NCBI GenBank assembly: GCA_932294295.1
Contig: OW028580.1
Coordinates: 34,398,636 to 34,462,635, forward strand
Direction of reading: 5' to 3'
DNA: 64,000 nt
Source: Alitta virens
Taxonomy: Eukaryota > Annelida > Polychaeta > Phyllodocida > Nereididae
Positions 1 to 13,600 of this stretch are shown here, piece after piece. Below the pieces are notes generated by a model, which was given only the letters and a program-made list of their open reading frames with translations, searched no databases and was not told where the DNA came from. The stretch's first letter is position 1. The number at the start of each line of letters is the position of its first letter. The position numbers were made by a program, and so were the translations under genes.

Positions 1-204
1 TTGGTGTTTAGCTAGTAGTGAGTCTAGATATGTATTTAGTACTCATTTTTGTAACATATTGTTGAGATGCACACATTTTGTTGTTCATTAAAAATGGCAT
101 CACATTCATTTACTTCAAAGGTGGGGCATTGGCTTGCCACAGCTCAGTGCTCAGACTAGGTTTACAGTTGATCTGAACCTACACATCTGATACTTATGTA
201 ACAA

Positions 205-274
205 TTTAGCCTCTATCGGGATTCGAACCCAGGTCCTTCTGTTGACAGCCAAAAACATTAACCATTAGGCTAAA
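205..274 (-). mobile_element. tRNA-derived SINE head
   Basis: On the - strand a pol III A box (TAGCCTAATGG, 262-272) and B box (GGTTCGAATCC, 218-228) are spaced as in a tRNA. The cloverleaf is degenerate and similar heads recur in the window, so this is a SINE or tRNA pseudogene rather than a working tRNA. Confidence 0.5.
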
Positions 275-774
275 TTATCATTCATGTGCGCCAGTAAAAC
301 CACACAAGGACTCTATTGCAAGTGTGTTTCATTTCATGACATTAGGCTCTACATAATACCATTGAACTATTTTATTAGGATTAAGTAGTTTCTAGTTCTT
401 AATGGCTTAAAAAACAAGGCATATTAGTGAGGTGGTCTTAGAGCGAGGTTTGAGTGTATTTTTCCAAGTAGCTGCAGTGTAATATAACATAAGTTTCATG
501 TTGTGGACCTCAGGTGTGGAAACTTGGGTCTTTCGTAAAACTTGTTCAGAATTATGACAAGTCACCTGCGATTCTCAGTGTGTCTGGTGGAGTTACCTTG
601 AAGGCTTGTTGTGCAAAATGTGGTAATATTTGTGAGAGATCCTCAGTTTTAATTTTAAGATCCAATGCGATTCTTATCAACAACTTATAATAAAGTTTTC
701 TCTATGCTTTTTAATAGAAACTTTAGAGACTGAATCAACTTCTTAATTAGACAAGAAGTAGAATAAGCTTAGCT

Positions 775-797
775 ATAGATAAGATAAGATAAGATAA
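775..797 (+). repeat. (GATAA)n microsatellite
   Basis: About four tandem copies of a GATAA pentamer. Confidence 0.8.
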
Positions 798-1492
798 CAC
801 ACATTTTATTGGTCGTTCAAAGACGAGATTTGTTGGTGCACGTGTAGACACGGGCAGCCACAGCGCAGCGCCATCTATCATCCTATAGCTATAGATGACG
901 TCACAATTTGCTGCAGCAACTGCATATATAACTGCAAGTAATCCACACCGAAATATTTATTATGAAGTCAATAAATAGTGTTGTAATTGTCATTGTCAAT
1001 ACTAAAGCATATATATTTCCTATTCACTCGGTAGTATATATTCCCTCAATCATGAGAATCCTGTGGCACCATTTATTGTCTATGGCATTGGATGCTTTTA
1101 ATGTTTGCAGTAACTTTACAACTTGTGCGTTGTTTATTCTGGGAATTCTTGTGTGTTTTGAAGGGAGGGATGGACATGCTGTTATCTGTCAAGCTATCTG
1201 GCCACTTGAGAAGCTTCAGAAGCTGAGAATGTTTAACATTCTGAGATCATTGCAGAACTCAGGCAGCCTCTCAGACCATTGAAAAGTTCCTGCAAGAGAT
1301 GGGGAACTGAAGAGGGTGGTTTTTATCATGCAAAGTTTCATCTTTCGAGTGGTTTGAACTCGGCACCATTTGAACATTGTAAGGAAACATTGATCCAGTT
1401 TGATATTATTAGACCATAGGGGTTGTTATATCAATAAATGAAGCATTTAACAAATTATAACAGTTGAATATTATGATGACGACAACATCGCT

Positions 1493-1662
1493 TATCACCT
1501 ACACATAGATGTCTGCGCTGAGGTAAGTGAAAGACCCACCCATGGGGTCAATGTGTTATATGGTGTGGACTCCAAATAGTCTTATCATTCCATCATTACG
1601 TCTGCCTGCAAGTTGCCATATGAGCTGGCTAAGCTGCAGACCCAGTAGCATTGAGACATTGA
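1493..1662 (+). mobile_element. SINE body, family 1
   Basis: Shares a body with copies at 7712 (-), 21110 (-), 34685 and 47148. Shared blocks are 'tggtgtggactcca', 'tcatcattacgtctgcct' and 'cccagtagcattgagac'. No coding content. Confidence 0.55.
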
Positions 1663-2360
1663 CAAAGTCTTAAGAGAAACTTAAACCATGGAGTCACTCC
1701 ATGCCTCAGTCCAGACACAAGTTAATGTAGCTACAAATGACCGAAAAAAAAAAAACACCAGATCTGTTAAGGATACACGATTCGTCATTATAAAAAACAC
1801 TTTGTTTATGTTATAACTCAATGTCCTGTAAAACTATTGCTTTAGCAATCAACTTGGTTAACCATACCCCACCAAATCCTGTATGCTTCCAAACCACATT
1901 TCACAAGCCTGAGATCATGTTTAAGGCTAAGATATGTTAAGGCTCTTCAGAAATCCAGCTGGTCCATCTCACCTGAACACTCCACTGTTAAAGGACCGCT
2001 GTGTCCCACTTACTTAAAAATGGACCAGCTTGTGTCCCCAGAAAACCTCTAAATGCTTATTAGCAATCATGTTATATATGTCTGGCTTATGTCATTCAGT
2101 GACAGTTGGAAGCTGCTAACTACGAGAAAGCACAATTGGATAAAATGGCTGACATCATTGGCAAGGTGGATACAAGATGGGTACTGTTTTATTGTCTGCA
2201 CTTGAACCAGCAAAGGTTTTTAGTTAAAGCAACCAACAGACTGGTTGACTGTACCACCCATCTGATTGGTGAATTGAACTGGCAAAAATGGTCAATTCCA
2301 CCAAACATAGGTATAAGGCCAATATATGCCCTGGTTGTCAACCATTTGTTAACACAACCA

Positions 2361-2477
2361 ATAGATAGATAGATAGATAGATAGATAGACAAATAGACAG
2401 ACAGATGGATAGATAGATGGATAGATATAATTGAGAAATAGAAAGATAGATAGATTTATTGATTGATCGATCGATCA
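2361..2477 (+). repeat. (GATA)n compound microsatellite
   Basis: Pure GATA units followed by GACA, GATG and GATC variants. Confidence 0.9.
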
Positions 2478-3834
2478 GAAAATATAGGGAGAAACCAGAC
2501 AGATGATTTTTGAAATGTAGTTCTTTATTCCTCCAGGTTAACACAATTTTATATTTACATTGGAATACAATTTGAAGTGTACATTATGAAGTTTCAATGT
2601 AAAAACTCAGTTTGAAGCTACAACACGTTTTTCGCCTTCAAAAAACGAATCTGCTTAGCTGACAAGTTAATTAGATTCCCGGGGGTGACGAGATGTGTGT
2701 CACTTTCATTATTGTGATAATCTGGACACCTTCCAATAGCTTTGTGGCCAACAGGATCTTTCAATGAAAAGCCATCAGAATCCTCACATGCGGCTGTTTT
2801 CAATGGATCTTGTGATTTGCAAGCCAAGCAGCAATATCATCTGCATAAGAAAGGAGACCTAGGGAATTCCTCTATTGGTCACAGTTCCCGCCAAATTCCC
2901 ACACATTGAATGTCATTGATCTTTGATTAATCAATCCGCAGAGATTTCGTCTGCTTAGTTCGTCTGCTCATGCCCCGGTCGTCTGCTTATTGGCGTCATT
3001 TTCATTCTAGCGCCAAAGTGCAGAACTTTAACGCAAGATAAGTAAAGTCAATAGCCTAATAAGTGCAACTGATGGCTAGTCTGTGTTGGAACTTAAGAGA
3101 TAAGTGTAGTTTGGCATTGATACTTTAAATTTAGCATATTTGCATATTTAAGCCAGTTCAAAGGAATGAGCTTTGTCAGTAAAATATCAACATTATTAGA
3201 TATCTTCAGGTAAACAAAGTGTTCAGCTTGAAATGATTGATTAATCAACAGCAGCACAATAAATAAAAGACTCGCATAAACATTGATTCGGACAGATTGA
3301 AATACAAAGACTCAAATTTGTGAATAAACACTGAAACAAAAAGATATGAAGTTTATCAGCCTTAAAATATACCGTCCTTTGGCAGTTGATATTCTGTCGA
3401 AATGCTTTGTCTAAATTCTTTATTTCTTTTATGACTGTTCATTTCTCACTGCTAATTTCCTTCTGTTTGGTGTTCACCCTAAATGGGAGTGTGACAAACC
3501 CCTCATTTGCATATGTATTGGAAGGGCACAAGGGAATCAAAGGAGGGGGTTACAACTGGCAATTCCACTGCTAATCCCCCTTGATTGGAAGTGATCAGTA
3601 GACTGGTTTAATGGGCTGGCTAGGTGGCTAATGGCCCAAGGAGGATTAACCAGCCTTCTAGTGGGCCCCTGCTTCAGCTGCTGACTGGTTACTTTGCTGC
3701 TCAAGTCTCTAGCTACAAACAGATGCTGTCTCTTTGTTAGCTACAGTCTGAGATGAGAGACGCTATCATTTTGTCCAATTAAATGTTTCTCTGTAGGCAT
3801 TCAGAAATGACTTGTTTTAAAATGGTAAATGGGA

Positions 3835-3847
3835 CCTACCTACCTAC

Positions 3848-3899
<52 letters not shown>

Positions 3900-4022
3900 T
3901 TGTCTATCTATTTGTCTATCTATCTATCTATCTATTTGTCTATCTATCTGCCTATCTGTTTGTCTATCTATCTATCTATCGGTCTATCTATCTATCTGTC
4001 TATCTATCTATCGGTCTACCTT

Positions 4023-4055
<33 letters not shown>

Positions 4056-4449
4056 TTATCTGTCTGCCTATCTGTCTGTCTGTCTATCTATCTATCGGTC
4101 TATCTATCGTTCTATCTATCTATCTATCTATCTATTTATCTGTCTGCCTATGTGTCTGTCTATCTATCTATCTATCTATCTATCGGTCTATCTTTCTATC
4201 TATCTATCTATCTATCTATTTATCTGTCTGCCTATCTGTCTGTCTGTCTATCTACCTATCTATCTATCTATCTATCTATCTATCGGTCTATCTTTCTATC
4301 TATCTATCTATCTATCTATTTATCTGTCTGCCTATCTGTCTGTCTGTCTATCTATCTATCCATCTATCTAACTATCTATCTGTCTATCCATCTATCTATC
4401 TATCTATCCATCTATCTATCTATCAATCTATCTATCTACCTGTCTTTCT
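3835..4449 (+). repeat. (CTAT)n tetranucleotide array, about 615 bp
   Basis: CTAT units with blocks of CTGT, CGGT and TTAT variants. A marker block, 'tctatttatctgtctgcc', recurs at 4051, 4131, 4215 and 4315, showing higher-order duplication. The Tyr-Leu-Ser-Ile open frames here are artefacts of the repeat. Confidence 0.95.
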
Positions 4450-4474
4450 GAGATTAATGCCCATCATTAAAATT

Positions 4475-4527
4475 TACCTCAGGCCTTATCATCTCATCAT
4501 TACGTCCTCTACCTACAGCTGGTCACA
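4475..4527 (+). mobile_element. SINE family 1 fragment
   Basis: A short match to the body block around 'cttatcatctcatcattacg' and 'agctggtca'. It abuts the microsatellite end. Confidence 0.35.
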
Positions 4528-4914
4528 CAAATGGACTCAATTGAGTGTATTTCTCTACCTGGTTCCTCTCACACACTCTGCAACTTGCTACTTTTTCACT
4601 TTTCCTTGATATCATTATCCCGTATTCCACACATTCCTTTGCCCTATAATTCCATAACCCTGCATTATAACACTATCTAAGAAACGTGTTACTGCTTTGG
4701 CTCTATTTATTGTTATCTGTAGCTTTGCACTGTTTTGCTTTCTCTGTTATAGCAGAATTTTTGTTCCTCCATATTGACTGGTACAGACTGGGATTGAAGG
4801 TTTATCTGTGCAGGTGGTTCATAACCAAAAAAAAAAATCAGATTATTTAATGAAATATTAGTAATACATAGAAATAATTTAGTTTTAGTTAGAATAAACC
4901 ATTATAATCTTAAT

Positions 4915-5228
4915 GATAGGATAGGATAGGACAGGATAGGATAGGATGGGATGGGATGGGATGGGATGGGATGGGATGAGATGGGATGGGATAGGATAGG
5001 AACAAACCATGGGATAGGATAGGAACAAACCATTATAATCTTAAGGATAGGATAGGATAGGATAGGATAGGATAAGATAAGATAAGATAAGATAAGATAA
5101 GATAAGATAAGATAAGATAAGGTAAGGTAAGGTAAGGTAAGATAAGATAAGATAAGATAAGATAAGGTAAGGTAAGGTAAGGTAAGATAAGATAAGATAA
5201 GATAAGATAAGATAAGATGGGATAGGAT
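4915..5228 (+). repeat. Pentanucleotide array (GGATA/GGATG/GATAA/GGTAA)
   Basis: Blocks of related pentamers. The flank 'aaccattataatcttaa' occurs at about 4898 and again near 5027, so a unit of about 130 bp was duplicated inside the array. Confidence 0.9.
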
Positions 5229-5974
5229 TTACCATCTGAATTTACACTTTAATGCAGAAAATCATATATTAACATAAGGAAAAACATATTTTTCATAATT
5301 ACATAGTTGTATAAACAATAGAACCTCACCTTAAAGCCACATCATATTAGGCTACCCCAGTAGCACCCCTTTATTACAATAGCTGAAACTATAGGTTGTT
5401 CCCCATATCATATGAAATATTTGAGTGCATGTTTATGCAATCTATGACATTAAATCTTGAAATCAAACCTTGCACATTAAAATTCTCCCCCACAGCATTG
5501 CATTGACATAAACCCCCACATGTACCTTAAGTTAGCTTAGCTATAGCAGAGTGCAGTGGATCACTCTTGCTGCTCTGCACTTAATTAGCTCGACTAATGA
5601 GGCTCTTGATTAGCAGCTGATTAGCTATTTGTCAGTGCAGATTGCAGCCAGGATTACTAGACATGCATAGATTAATGCTGATTTCACCCAAGACTCTGCT
5701 CTGTGTGATTCAGCTAGAATTGGTTTGTTGATGTAAGGAAAGAGACACAGGTTCATTCAGAATCTCTTTGTTAGTGGATAGAAACAAAGCCTATCAAATG
5801 TTGACAACTGAATCGAGGAAAAAGCTTGTAACTGTCCACTTGGTGTCAGGAAGTAAAATAGGATGATTAATTTTCTCTGCAGTCTTCATCGTGTCAAATG
5901 ATGTCCAAATATTTTGTGACCTCAGAATGGTTATGTGTGAAACCTGTTTTGTTGTCATTCAAATTTTAATCAAC

Positions 5975-6293
5975 CTCTCTTCTCTTCTCTTCTCTTCTCT
6001 TCTCTTCTCTTCTCTTCTCTTCTCTTCTCTTCTCTTCTCTTCTCTTCTCTTCTCTTCTCTTCTCTTCTCTTCTCTCCTCTCCTCTCCTCTCCTCTCCTCT
6101 CCTCTCCTCTCCTCTCCTCTCCTCTCCTCTCCCCTTCTCTTCTCTTCTCTTCTCTTCTCTTCTCTTCTCTTCTCTTCTCTTCTCTTCTCTTCTCTTCTCT
6201 TCTCTTCTCTTCTCTTCTCTTCTCTTCTCTTCTCTTCTCTTCTCTTCTCTTCTCTTCTCTTCTCTTCTCTCCTCTCCTCTCCTCTCCTCTCCT
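5975..6293 (+). repeat. (TCTTC/TCTCC)n polypyrimidine array, 319 bp
   Basis: An uninterrupted pyrimidine strand of TCTTC pentamers with a central TCTCC block and a second TCTCC block at the 3' end. Open frames on both strands are repeat artefacts. Confidence 0.95.
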
Positions 6294-7465
6294 GTAAAGT
6301 TTTCAAAGTTCATTATTTGTACAACAGTCCTCACTCCATACTTCATACTATAGCCATGCACATGCTAGGTGTCAGCCAATGACCTTGGGCCATTTTTGAA
6401 GGTCAAGACCTCAGCTATTTTTCTGCTGATGACCTCCCAATGCGACTGACCTCTGTCTTAGTAGCTGCTGGTTAATGTAGGAGCTTCCATACAGTGACAT
6501 ACTGTCTTAATGTTATTCAAATGTGTGTCATATGACTTGATCTGTTATGCCTTAATAAGGTAATATAAGCAAAGCCTTAAGGCTCGTGGAATGTGTGAGA
6601 ATATTATGTGAATATATGAGAAAGTGGTGACTTATGACATTATAGTTATATGAAATATGTTTTATATTTATAAAGACTTAATATATACCATTATTCTTTT
6701 GTATTATTTTTGATGGTTTGCCTGAATATGGGTAATTAATCTACCAATTTTGTTCATAAGATAGGTGAAATTAAACAGGTTAACAAAGCTTTGGTAAAAC
6801 AAATTTTGCTAATCAAGCAAAGATGACTTTGCATTGAACACCACCTCTCATTACAGAAATGTTAGTAGCTACCCACAACCCCATTATGAAGACTAAATTA
6901 TGTAGAATTATTGGTCTTAACAGTGAGGTGTGTGTTATGTATGACCATGTACCAGTCAGTCTTTTTATCCGAGTAGCTATGAATGTTCTTTGATCATATT
7001 TTTATGAAGTCCGAAGTCAGCCACTTAAAGATGAAAGTAGCACAATTAAAGATGACTTCAGGACACCAAATCATAACAAAAAGCCACATAGCACCCTTAG
7101 GTCAGATTGCTATCACTAAAACTGAAGAAAACGATAGATTACATCAGCGAATGAGAAACTACGAGAGACTGACTGACATCAAGGGTCGTGGACAATCAAC
7201 AATGGCTCTCAATCATACACAATGACCTAATAGGTCGGATGGATGACCTCAAAAATGACACATGGCCTATGTCCACAATAGGCCTAAGGGCCTGTAAGAC
7301 TTATAGGTGAGACACTGGCGTATGCAGGCCTAGGGCCTACACAGGATCTTGGCTGGGTGGTGTTTTTCATGATCAAAAGATCCAAGCAGTCATTTGAATG
7401 ACATTGGATGACATTGAATTATTCTGTGACTATTGGGCATTTTGGTTGCATTGCTCTAGGACTAT

Positions 7466-7539
7466 AAGAGAGACAGAGTGACAGACAGCTAGATAGACAG
7501 ACAGGCAGACAGACAGACAGATAAACAGGCAGATAGACC
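7466..7539 (+). repeat. (GACA/GATA)n degenerate microsatellite
   Basis: Imperfect GACA, GGCA and GATA units. Confidence 0.75.
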
Positions 7540-7711
7540 TGTCTCTGTTCGGGACCCTTGGGCTCAGGCTACTCGCCCAGTAATTAAAAATGATAGATTA
7601 TTGCCTAAACATGCACATGAGAAACTCACCTCAGCATCTGTTCACCTCGCTATTATGACCACCTCACTATGAAGACGCAATTTGCTAGATATAAGCCTCA
7701 ATGTTTTATTG

Positions 7712-7860
7712 TCACTGGTCTGAAGCTTAGCCAGCTTATATGACAAATCCCAGAGGCAGATGTAATGATGAGATGATAGTCATTACCATGCTACATACCA
7801 TGGGTGGGTCTTTTACTTGCCTCGGCATAGACCCTGAGTATAAGGCATCTTCAATTTAAC
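7712..7860 (-). mobile_element. SINE body, family 1, inverted
   Basis: Reverse-strand copy of the family 1 body, recognised by 'agccagcttatatgac', 'agaggcagatgtaatgatga' and 'gggtcttttacttgcct'. Confidence 0.55.
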
Positions 7861-8628
7861 GTTCCCATAAGCTAAATTGTAAGATCTCACTAACCCGTTC
7901 ACTTTATGATTTGAGTAATGACAATTTACAAATATTAATATTTGACCCCAAAAATATGTTAATTAATCATAAGATAGCCTTTATAGTGAAGTGATCTTAA
8001 AATGTAGTTCTAGTGTATTACTAACGGGATGACACTTTCCAGACATCTTGTATGTCAGTTTGTCTTAAGAGTTTTGGTTTGACATGGAACTCCTGTTTCT
8101 TCATGCTTCACAAACAACTGTAGCCTATCACTATGTAATGGATATTTAATTTGACTATCTTCCCACGACTTCTTGGCTATTCAATGCTGTTAAGGACGCT
8201 ATTACCATGACAATGTAGCTGTAAATATGCCTTAAATAGGGGATCCTGATAACCTAAAATATTGCTTCTGATCCACAGAAAGGTGCATAGAATCTGAGGG
8301 CCGCCGGAGACCCTATAAATCATGTTTTACAGGAGCAACTCGCACACTGGCGTGATTTTGCATATCTTAATAGGAAAATTCAGCTTCCACCGACAGGTTT
8401 TGACCCCTTCCAAGATTCCTGACACCAGTTACCACAATAACCCATACATATGGACCTGTTTTATGGAATTGAGTTACAAGTGCTGTCAAAATGCTGTCTT
8501 TTATGGTCTGCCAAAGTCAGGTCTCTGCTTATAATCATATCCTCTTTCACCAACACTCTAGTGATATATTGGAAGAGTTTTACATGGGATAGAAACACAA
8601 TAATGTCAAGGTGACAATAAATGGTTAC

Positions 8629-8696
8629 ATCTATCTATCTATCTATCTATCTATTTATCTATAGTTCTATTCATCTATCTATCTAACTTTCTATGT

Positions 8697-8728
<32 letters not shown>

Positions 8729-8956
8729 TCAATCTATCTGTCTATCTGTCTTTCTATCTATCTATCTATCTTATCTATCTATCTGTCTGTCTGTCTATTT
8801 ATCTATCTATCTGTCTGCCTATCTATCTGTCTATCTATCTATCTATCTATCTATCTGTCTATCTATCTATCTAAGTATCTATATATCTATCTATCTGTCT
8901 TTCTATCTATCTATCTATCTATCTGTCTATCTATCTATCTATATATCTATCTATCT
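8629..8956 (+). repeat. (CTAT)n tetranucleotide array
   Basis: CTAT units with CTGT, CTTT and ATAT variants, about 330 bp. Confidence 0.95.
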
Positions 8957-10496
8957 AATTTGCTGGTTTTCTTTCGTTCTTTCTTTTAGTTACAATTACA
9001 TGCATTTTATTGCCCCTAATACATATTAATAAATATGGCAAACGAATCCCATCCACTTTAACCAACACATGTGTCTTGTCAATTGAGGTGCAGGTTGGAG
9101 CTGATGTACTGCAACAGCTTGGGAATAGGACTAATAGACGTCACTGGATTTCATAAATTGACTTTGCAGTGAAAGTCTGCCATACATCTCTATTAAGAAC
9201 CTCTCATATATTTTAATATGGTTAATGATATCTAAAATGTGGTAGATGTTTTTGCTAAACCTGACATGTATTCATGCAGTTTTTCTTCCTTTTTATTTAT
9301 GGTGAGGGGAGTGTAGTGGAGGGTACAGAAATGTATATATCATTCCTCATTTGAGGGTTGTTGCAAAACATTATATTGAGATTTTATTTTGTGGAACTAG
9401 TCAAATGGTTCTTTTCGTGCCCTAATACGTGTAAGTCATTAAAGTTACGTAATGACCTAATCATCTTGGACAGACAGCTACACAGACAGATAGATAGACA
9501 AAGACAGCCAAGCTGCATGACACTCTAATGAGAATCAACACTGACATAGCCCTGTGCGTGTGTGGACCTAGGGGGCTTATACAGCGAGTGACCTCAGATA
9601 TCTTAGTGGGTGGTATATAAGGTCCTAGAGGGCATCATTAAGTCAACTATTCATCACGAATTCACAGGCTAAATGGACTATTATCAATTGACAGTAGCAG
9701 CCTTGATGAGCTGTTTATGGCGGCAGAGTCATCCTCATTGTCAAAGTAATCATGATGTCATCAGCTACCATTGTGTAAATGAACACCTCTGATTGGCTAC
9801 TGGTCCAATGTATGGTATATGTACTCTGCAATACGGTGTTAATGAATATTAATGAGACGTTATGTTAATGAGCTTATCATGGGGTGCATTGTACTGATAT
9901 TTTATTATGTGAATAAAGGAATTATTTGTAATATACCAAAAACAAACATATGCTGCCGCTGCAGCATACCCTCGGCAAATTTGAGAAAATTAAACAATGA
10001 ATATTCAAGTGTAAACTTTTGACTATAGACCTGTGATCTTATATATCTATGGGGGGCCCAAAATTAGAAATGTGCTGCAATATAATTTTGCAATGCATCA
10101 TTGCATAGTAGTACTTTTGAATTAGTGAAGCAGCATTAGACAGTTGGCAAAGGGGCAAATTATCATATTTTTTGCCTATTTTTTACGTATATATCTTCAT
10201 AAATGCCGTGTCTAATATATAAAGAGCATGAAAATATGTTATCCAATTTTAGTACATACATATATAAACTTCATTTATTTTTAAAATAACATACACGTAT
10301 CAACTTTATTTATCTCTAAAATGCTCTTGATGTCATGTAAATGTACAAGATTCAAGATAGTTTATTTTATAATTTTTATAATTAAACAAACGAGTAAATC
10401 TGGACCTACTAAGGTGAAGTTTAATGGTTTATCTGATAAATGTTAATGTGTGTTATTATAAATGTCGATATTAATTAGATATGATTTATTTTCCAG

Positions 10497-10632
10497 ACAC
10501 CCTTCACCCCCAGGAATGCATAGTGCCCCCGATGTGCCCTGCCCAATGCCTCTGCACTGATGGAATCGTCGACTGCAGGGACAAAGGACTCACTGAGATA
10601 CCATTGAATATTCCTGATTCTGTCACTGAAAT
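10497..10632 (+). CDS. slit: slit visible exon 1: D2 LRRNT
   Basis: Acceptor 'ttttccag', donor 'gtaaga'. It enters at phase 1 and leaves at phase 2, residues 1-44. The N-cap reads [20 protein letters not shown], close to LRRNT2 of vertebrate Slit. The phase-1 entry fits a missing upstream LRRCT1 exon. Confidence 0.95.
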
Positions 10633-13600
10633 GTAAGATTTTTCACTTTTGTCATCTCGTAACGTATTATGTTAGCCTGTTGGCCCAACATCATGCGCGT
10701 TGGCTCGACAAGGGGACGCCTGCATTTGGCCCGATTGGATATGTTGTCGGGAGTCAAACCAGAAATTACCTATATTGTTTCGGTTTGAATAGAAATCTTA
10801 GCTGTATAATTGATAGCACATTTTCTGGTATGTAATGTCAGTTTCTGGATTTGCTAAATTTATCCACGGAGTTTATTGCATGTATTTCATGTAAAACATG
10901 TTTAATTTTATTTTATAACTTCGTACTAATTCAGTACTTTATTTGAGACTTTAATTCGAATATTATCGTGAATATGATGACCAATATTGTCAAGAATAAC
11001 TAAATTTTAATTACCTTACTGTAACATCAAAAATTTGAATAACGCCACCTGCGCCCTCCAGTGGCTTTCATAGACAAGACCCCACCTGGCGGATTATGCA
11101 ATCATTTTGATTGCTAAAATAATATTGACGCAAGCAGAAATAATCGGATTTGCTTGATACTGAGATGGTAGGGTCATGACCAGGGGGAGTGGATTACTTA
11201 TTTCAATGGAAGGAAGACAAATATTTGAAGCAAAACCTTTGTGTTTGGTTAAAAGGGGTTTATAAATGGATAATTGTTTTTTATGACATAACCAGGGCAG
11301 GTGTGATTGCAGGTTATTGTCAGATTGTTTTAATTTGTAATAAAGGAGAAACAATAGGGAACGGTATGAGGATATATGGAGGGAATAGAATAGAATAGGA
11401 TAGAGTAGGATAGAATAGAATAGGATAGAATGGAATAGAACAGAATATAATAGGATAGGATAAAATAGAATAGGATAGAATAGAGTGGAAAAGTTCCATC
11501 CATATGTAAACAAACCCCCCATTAGAATAAAAATTTATGAAATTTTGGAGTCCATCAGAACATAAAGAGATTTTGTAAGACAATAATATTCTATCTGGGA
11601 CAAGCAATAGTTTTTGGGATGAAAACCCACAATTAAATTTGTCTGGAGTCACAAAACGCTAGTCCAGTGTCCATTGGTTAAAGTGCTGAAAATTTCCAGT
11701 CAGTAAGCTGAGTCAGTTCATGGATTCGATTCCCAGATTGCGTTCTTAATTTCAGCTTGACACCTTTCAGTGCCATGTAAATTAAACGTCGTAAACCACA
11801 ATATGAATACAATGATTAAATTGTTCAATATATGACATTTATCTTGACATCGGATACAGTGTAGTGAAACTCACTAATAATTTTTTCCGTTTTTGTTTTT
11901 AGGAGGCTTGAGCAGAACCAAATCACTGAAATCAAATCGAAAACGTTCATCAACTTCAAGAGGTTAAGACGAATGTGAGTAATTTATATTTCCTCGTATG
12001 ATTTACTGTTCCTTTGTTTCCCTGGCAATTGACACGCAAATTTAACTGTCATAGCCAAACACAAACCTATGCCGGTGATAAACAGTAGAATAGGAATCAT
12101 GGTTTAGCTGTCCAACCTTCGGAATAAGGCTTGTCATTCTCATATCTCCTGGGACACTCATATTTTAAGGGTAAGGCGAGGCTAATATCAGTAATAGACA
12201 GGGAGCTATTGGACTTTATTAGATTATATGGAAACCACCATATGGCGTATGAATACATATAGAGATATAGTGCGCCGCGGATGAACTTTATGAGGAGTGA
12301 TGAGGCCAGTATAGGTTGTTAGCTGGGCTAGGAAACACAAAATGTCACCGGTGTAGTCCCACTAGGCTGGCTTCCCACAGCTGACAGGACTAACTCAATT
12401 TCCCTGTTAATAAACTGCCAGTCTTCCCGCCCTGCCTGTTAACCGGCTAATTGGGTAAATTATCTGTTGTACAGCACATGCGCCTGGTTGCTGCAGCAAG
12501 TAGTGCCACAAAAAAGACACAAGTTGTCCTTGAAATAGGTCACTATGTGAAATACAGTAAAACTTTTTCCTTTGAATAAACTTCCTATTTAGACTTCCAT
12601 TAAAAACAGGATTATGTTTTTGCCAGATTGCTTTGTTTTCATTTTTTATTAAGGTAGTTAATTTCTATCTCAAATAGCCTAAACAGCTTGGTTTTACTGT
12701 ATACATTTTCTATTTTTTTCAAGCATCTTTTTTCAAGCTTTTTTGTGGAGTAGTTTTAAACCAGCTGCAACAAGCCTAACTCAACTGTAAAAAAAAAATA
12801 TAAGAAATAAAAGAAACTCGAACTACTAGTAAACCTTACTTAAAAAAGGGTTAGTTGAATCACCCCAGGGTTGAATTGGATGAGTTATTGTTATTGGAAA
12901 CACCTTAGTACATTCTTCTTCCTGTATTTGATTGTTGCCCATCTGTTGAGCTTACATTTTCTTGGTTTTCTGGTGAGATTTGTAACTAGCAGCTGTTTGT
13001 GTGGAGGCATGGCCATTTGTCAGAGTAGCATGTTGGAGAATGCTGTTGTTAGAGATCAGGTCAGAATTTCTAGTCAAAAGTCATATTTTTCTGGTACATA
13101 TCTGATTCAGTAACATTAATTTTTCTTACTGATTGATTGGTAAGGACTAATACATTATATATCCCTTGATTTTTTGATACATAACTGTTACAATGGTTTA
13201 ATTATAATAGGTATTTGTCCGCATTTTGGTTGTAATTATGAGTTCATCTCATAGGGAAACTTCATGATGGTGTAGCAATTTCATCCATTAATGAGTCTCC
13301 AGTGTTTACTTCACATTTTCTCTGTGTCTTTAAAAGGACACCAGTCACAATTCTGTTGTTGGTTTCTTGTTTAATTCTGTGTTTAATTTGACCCACATAA
13401 ACACATTCAACACTCACGGGGATCATTAATTATCCCAATGAGAGTGTGATCAACTACTTGCAGTGTGACAAACAAGCACAAGTCAATTACATGTACATTG
13501 TTTTAGGTGCAAATTATTCTCTTGGGACTTTCTTCATGACAGATGAAGACAAAACGAAGCCAATTGCTTTTCTCTTGTTTGTTTCAAATGAGATCTATCA

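Larger units (their letters stand above)
1..10496 (+). other. slit: Intron (3' part) upstream of first visible slit exon
   Basis: Non-coding and AT-rich. It holds a tRNA-like SINE head near 205-274, SINE bodies at 1493 and 7712, long microsatellites (2361, 3835, 4915, 5975, 8629) and scattered fragments of an accacctcactattaag motif. I looked for D1-type LRR or CDC cap exons and saw none, so the intron preceding D2 is probably longer than 10 kb. Confidence 0.6.
10633..11902 (+). other. slit: slit intron
   Basis: Non-coding. It contains a CTCF-like core (11051-11065), a GAATA pentamer array (11383-11488) and a degenerate tRNA-like stretch around 11665-11745. Confidence 0.9.

Noticed and set aside
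3783..4451. Long Tyr/Leu/Ser/Ile open frames
   Set aside because: Pure consequence of the CTAT repeat. The same pattern occurs at 8693 and 41186.
5891..6382. Leu/Ser/Phe frame on + and Arg/Glu frames on -
   Set aside because: Frames created by the TCTTC pentamer array; no codon variation.
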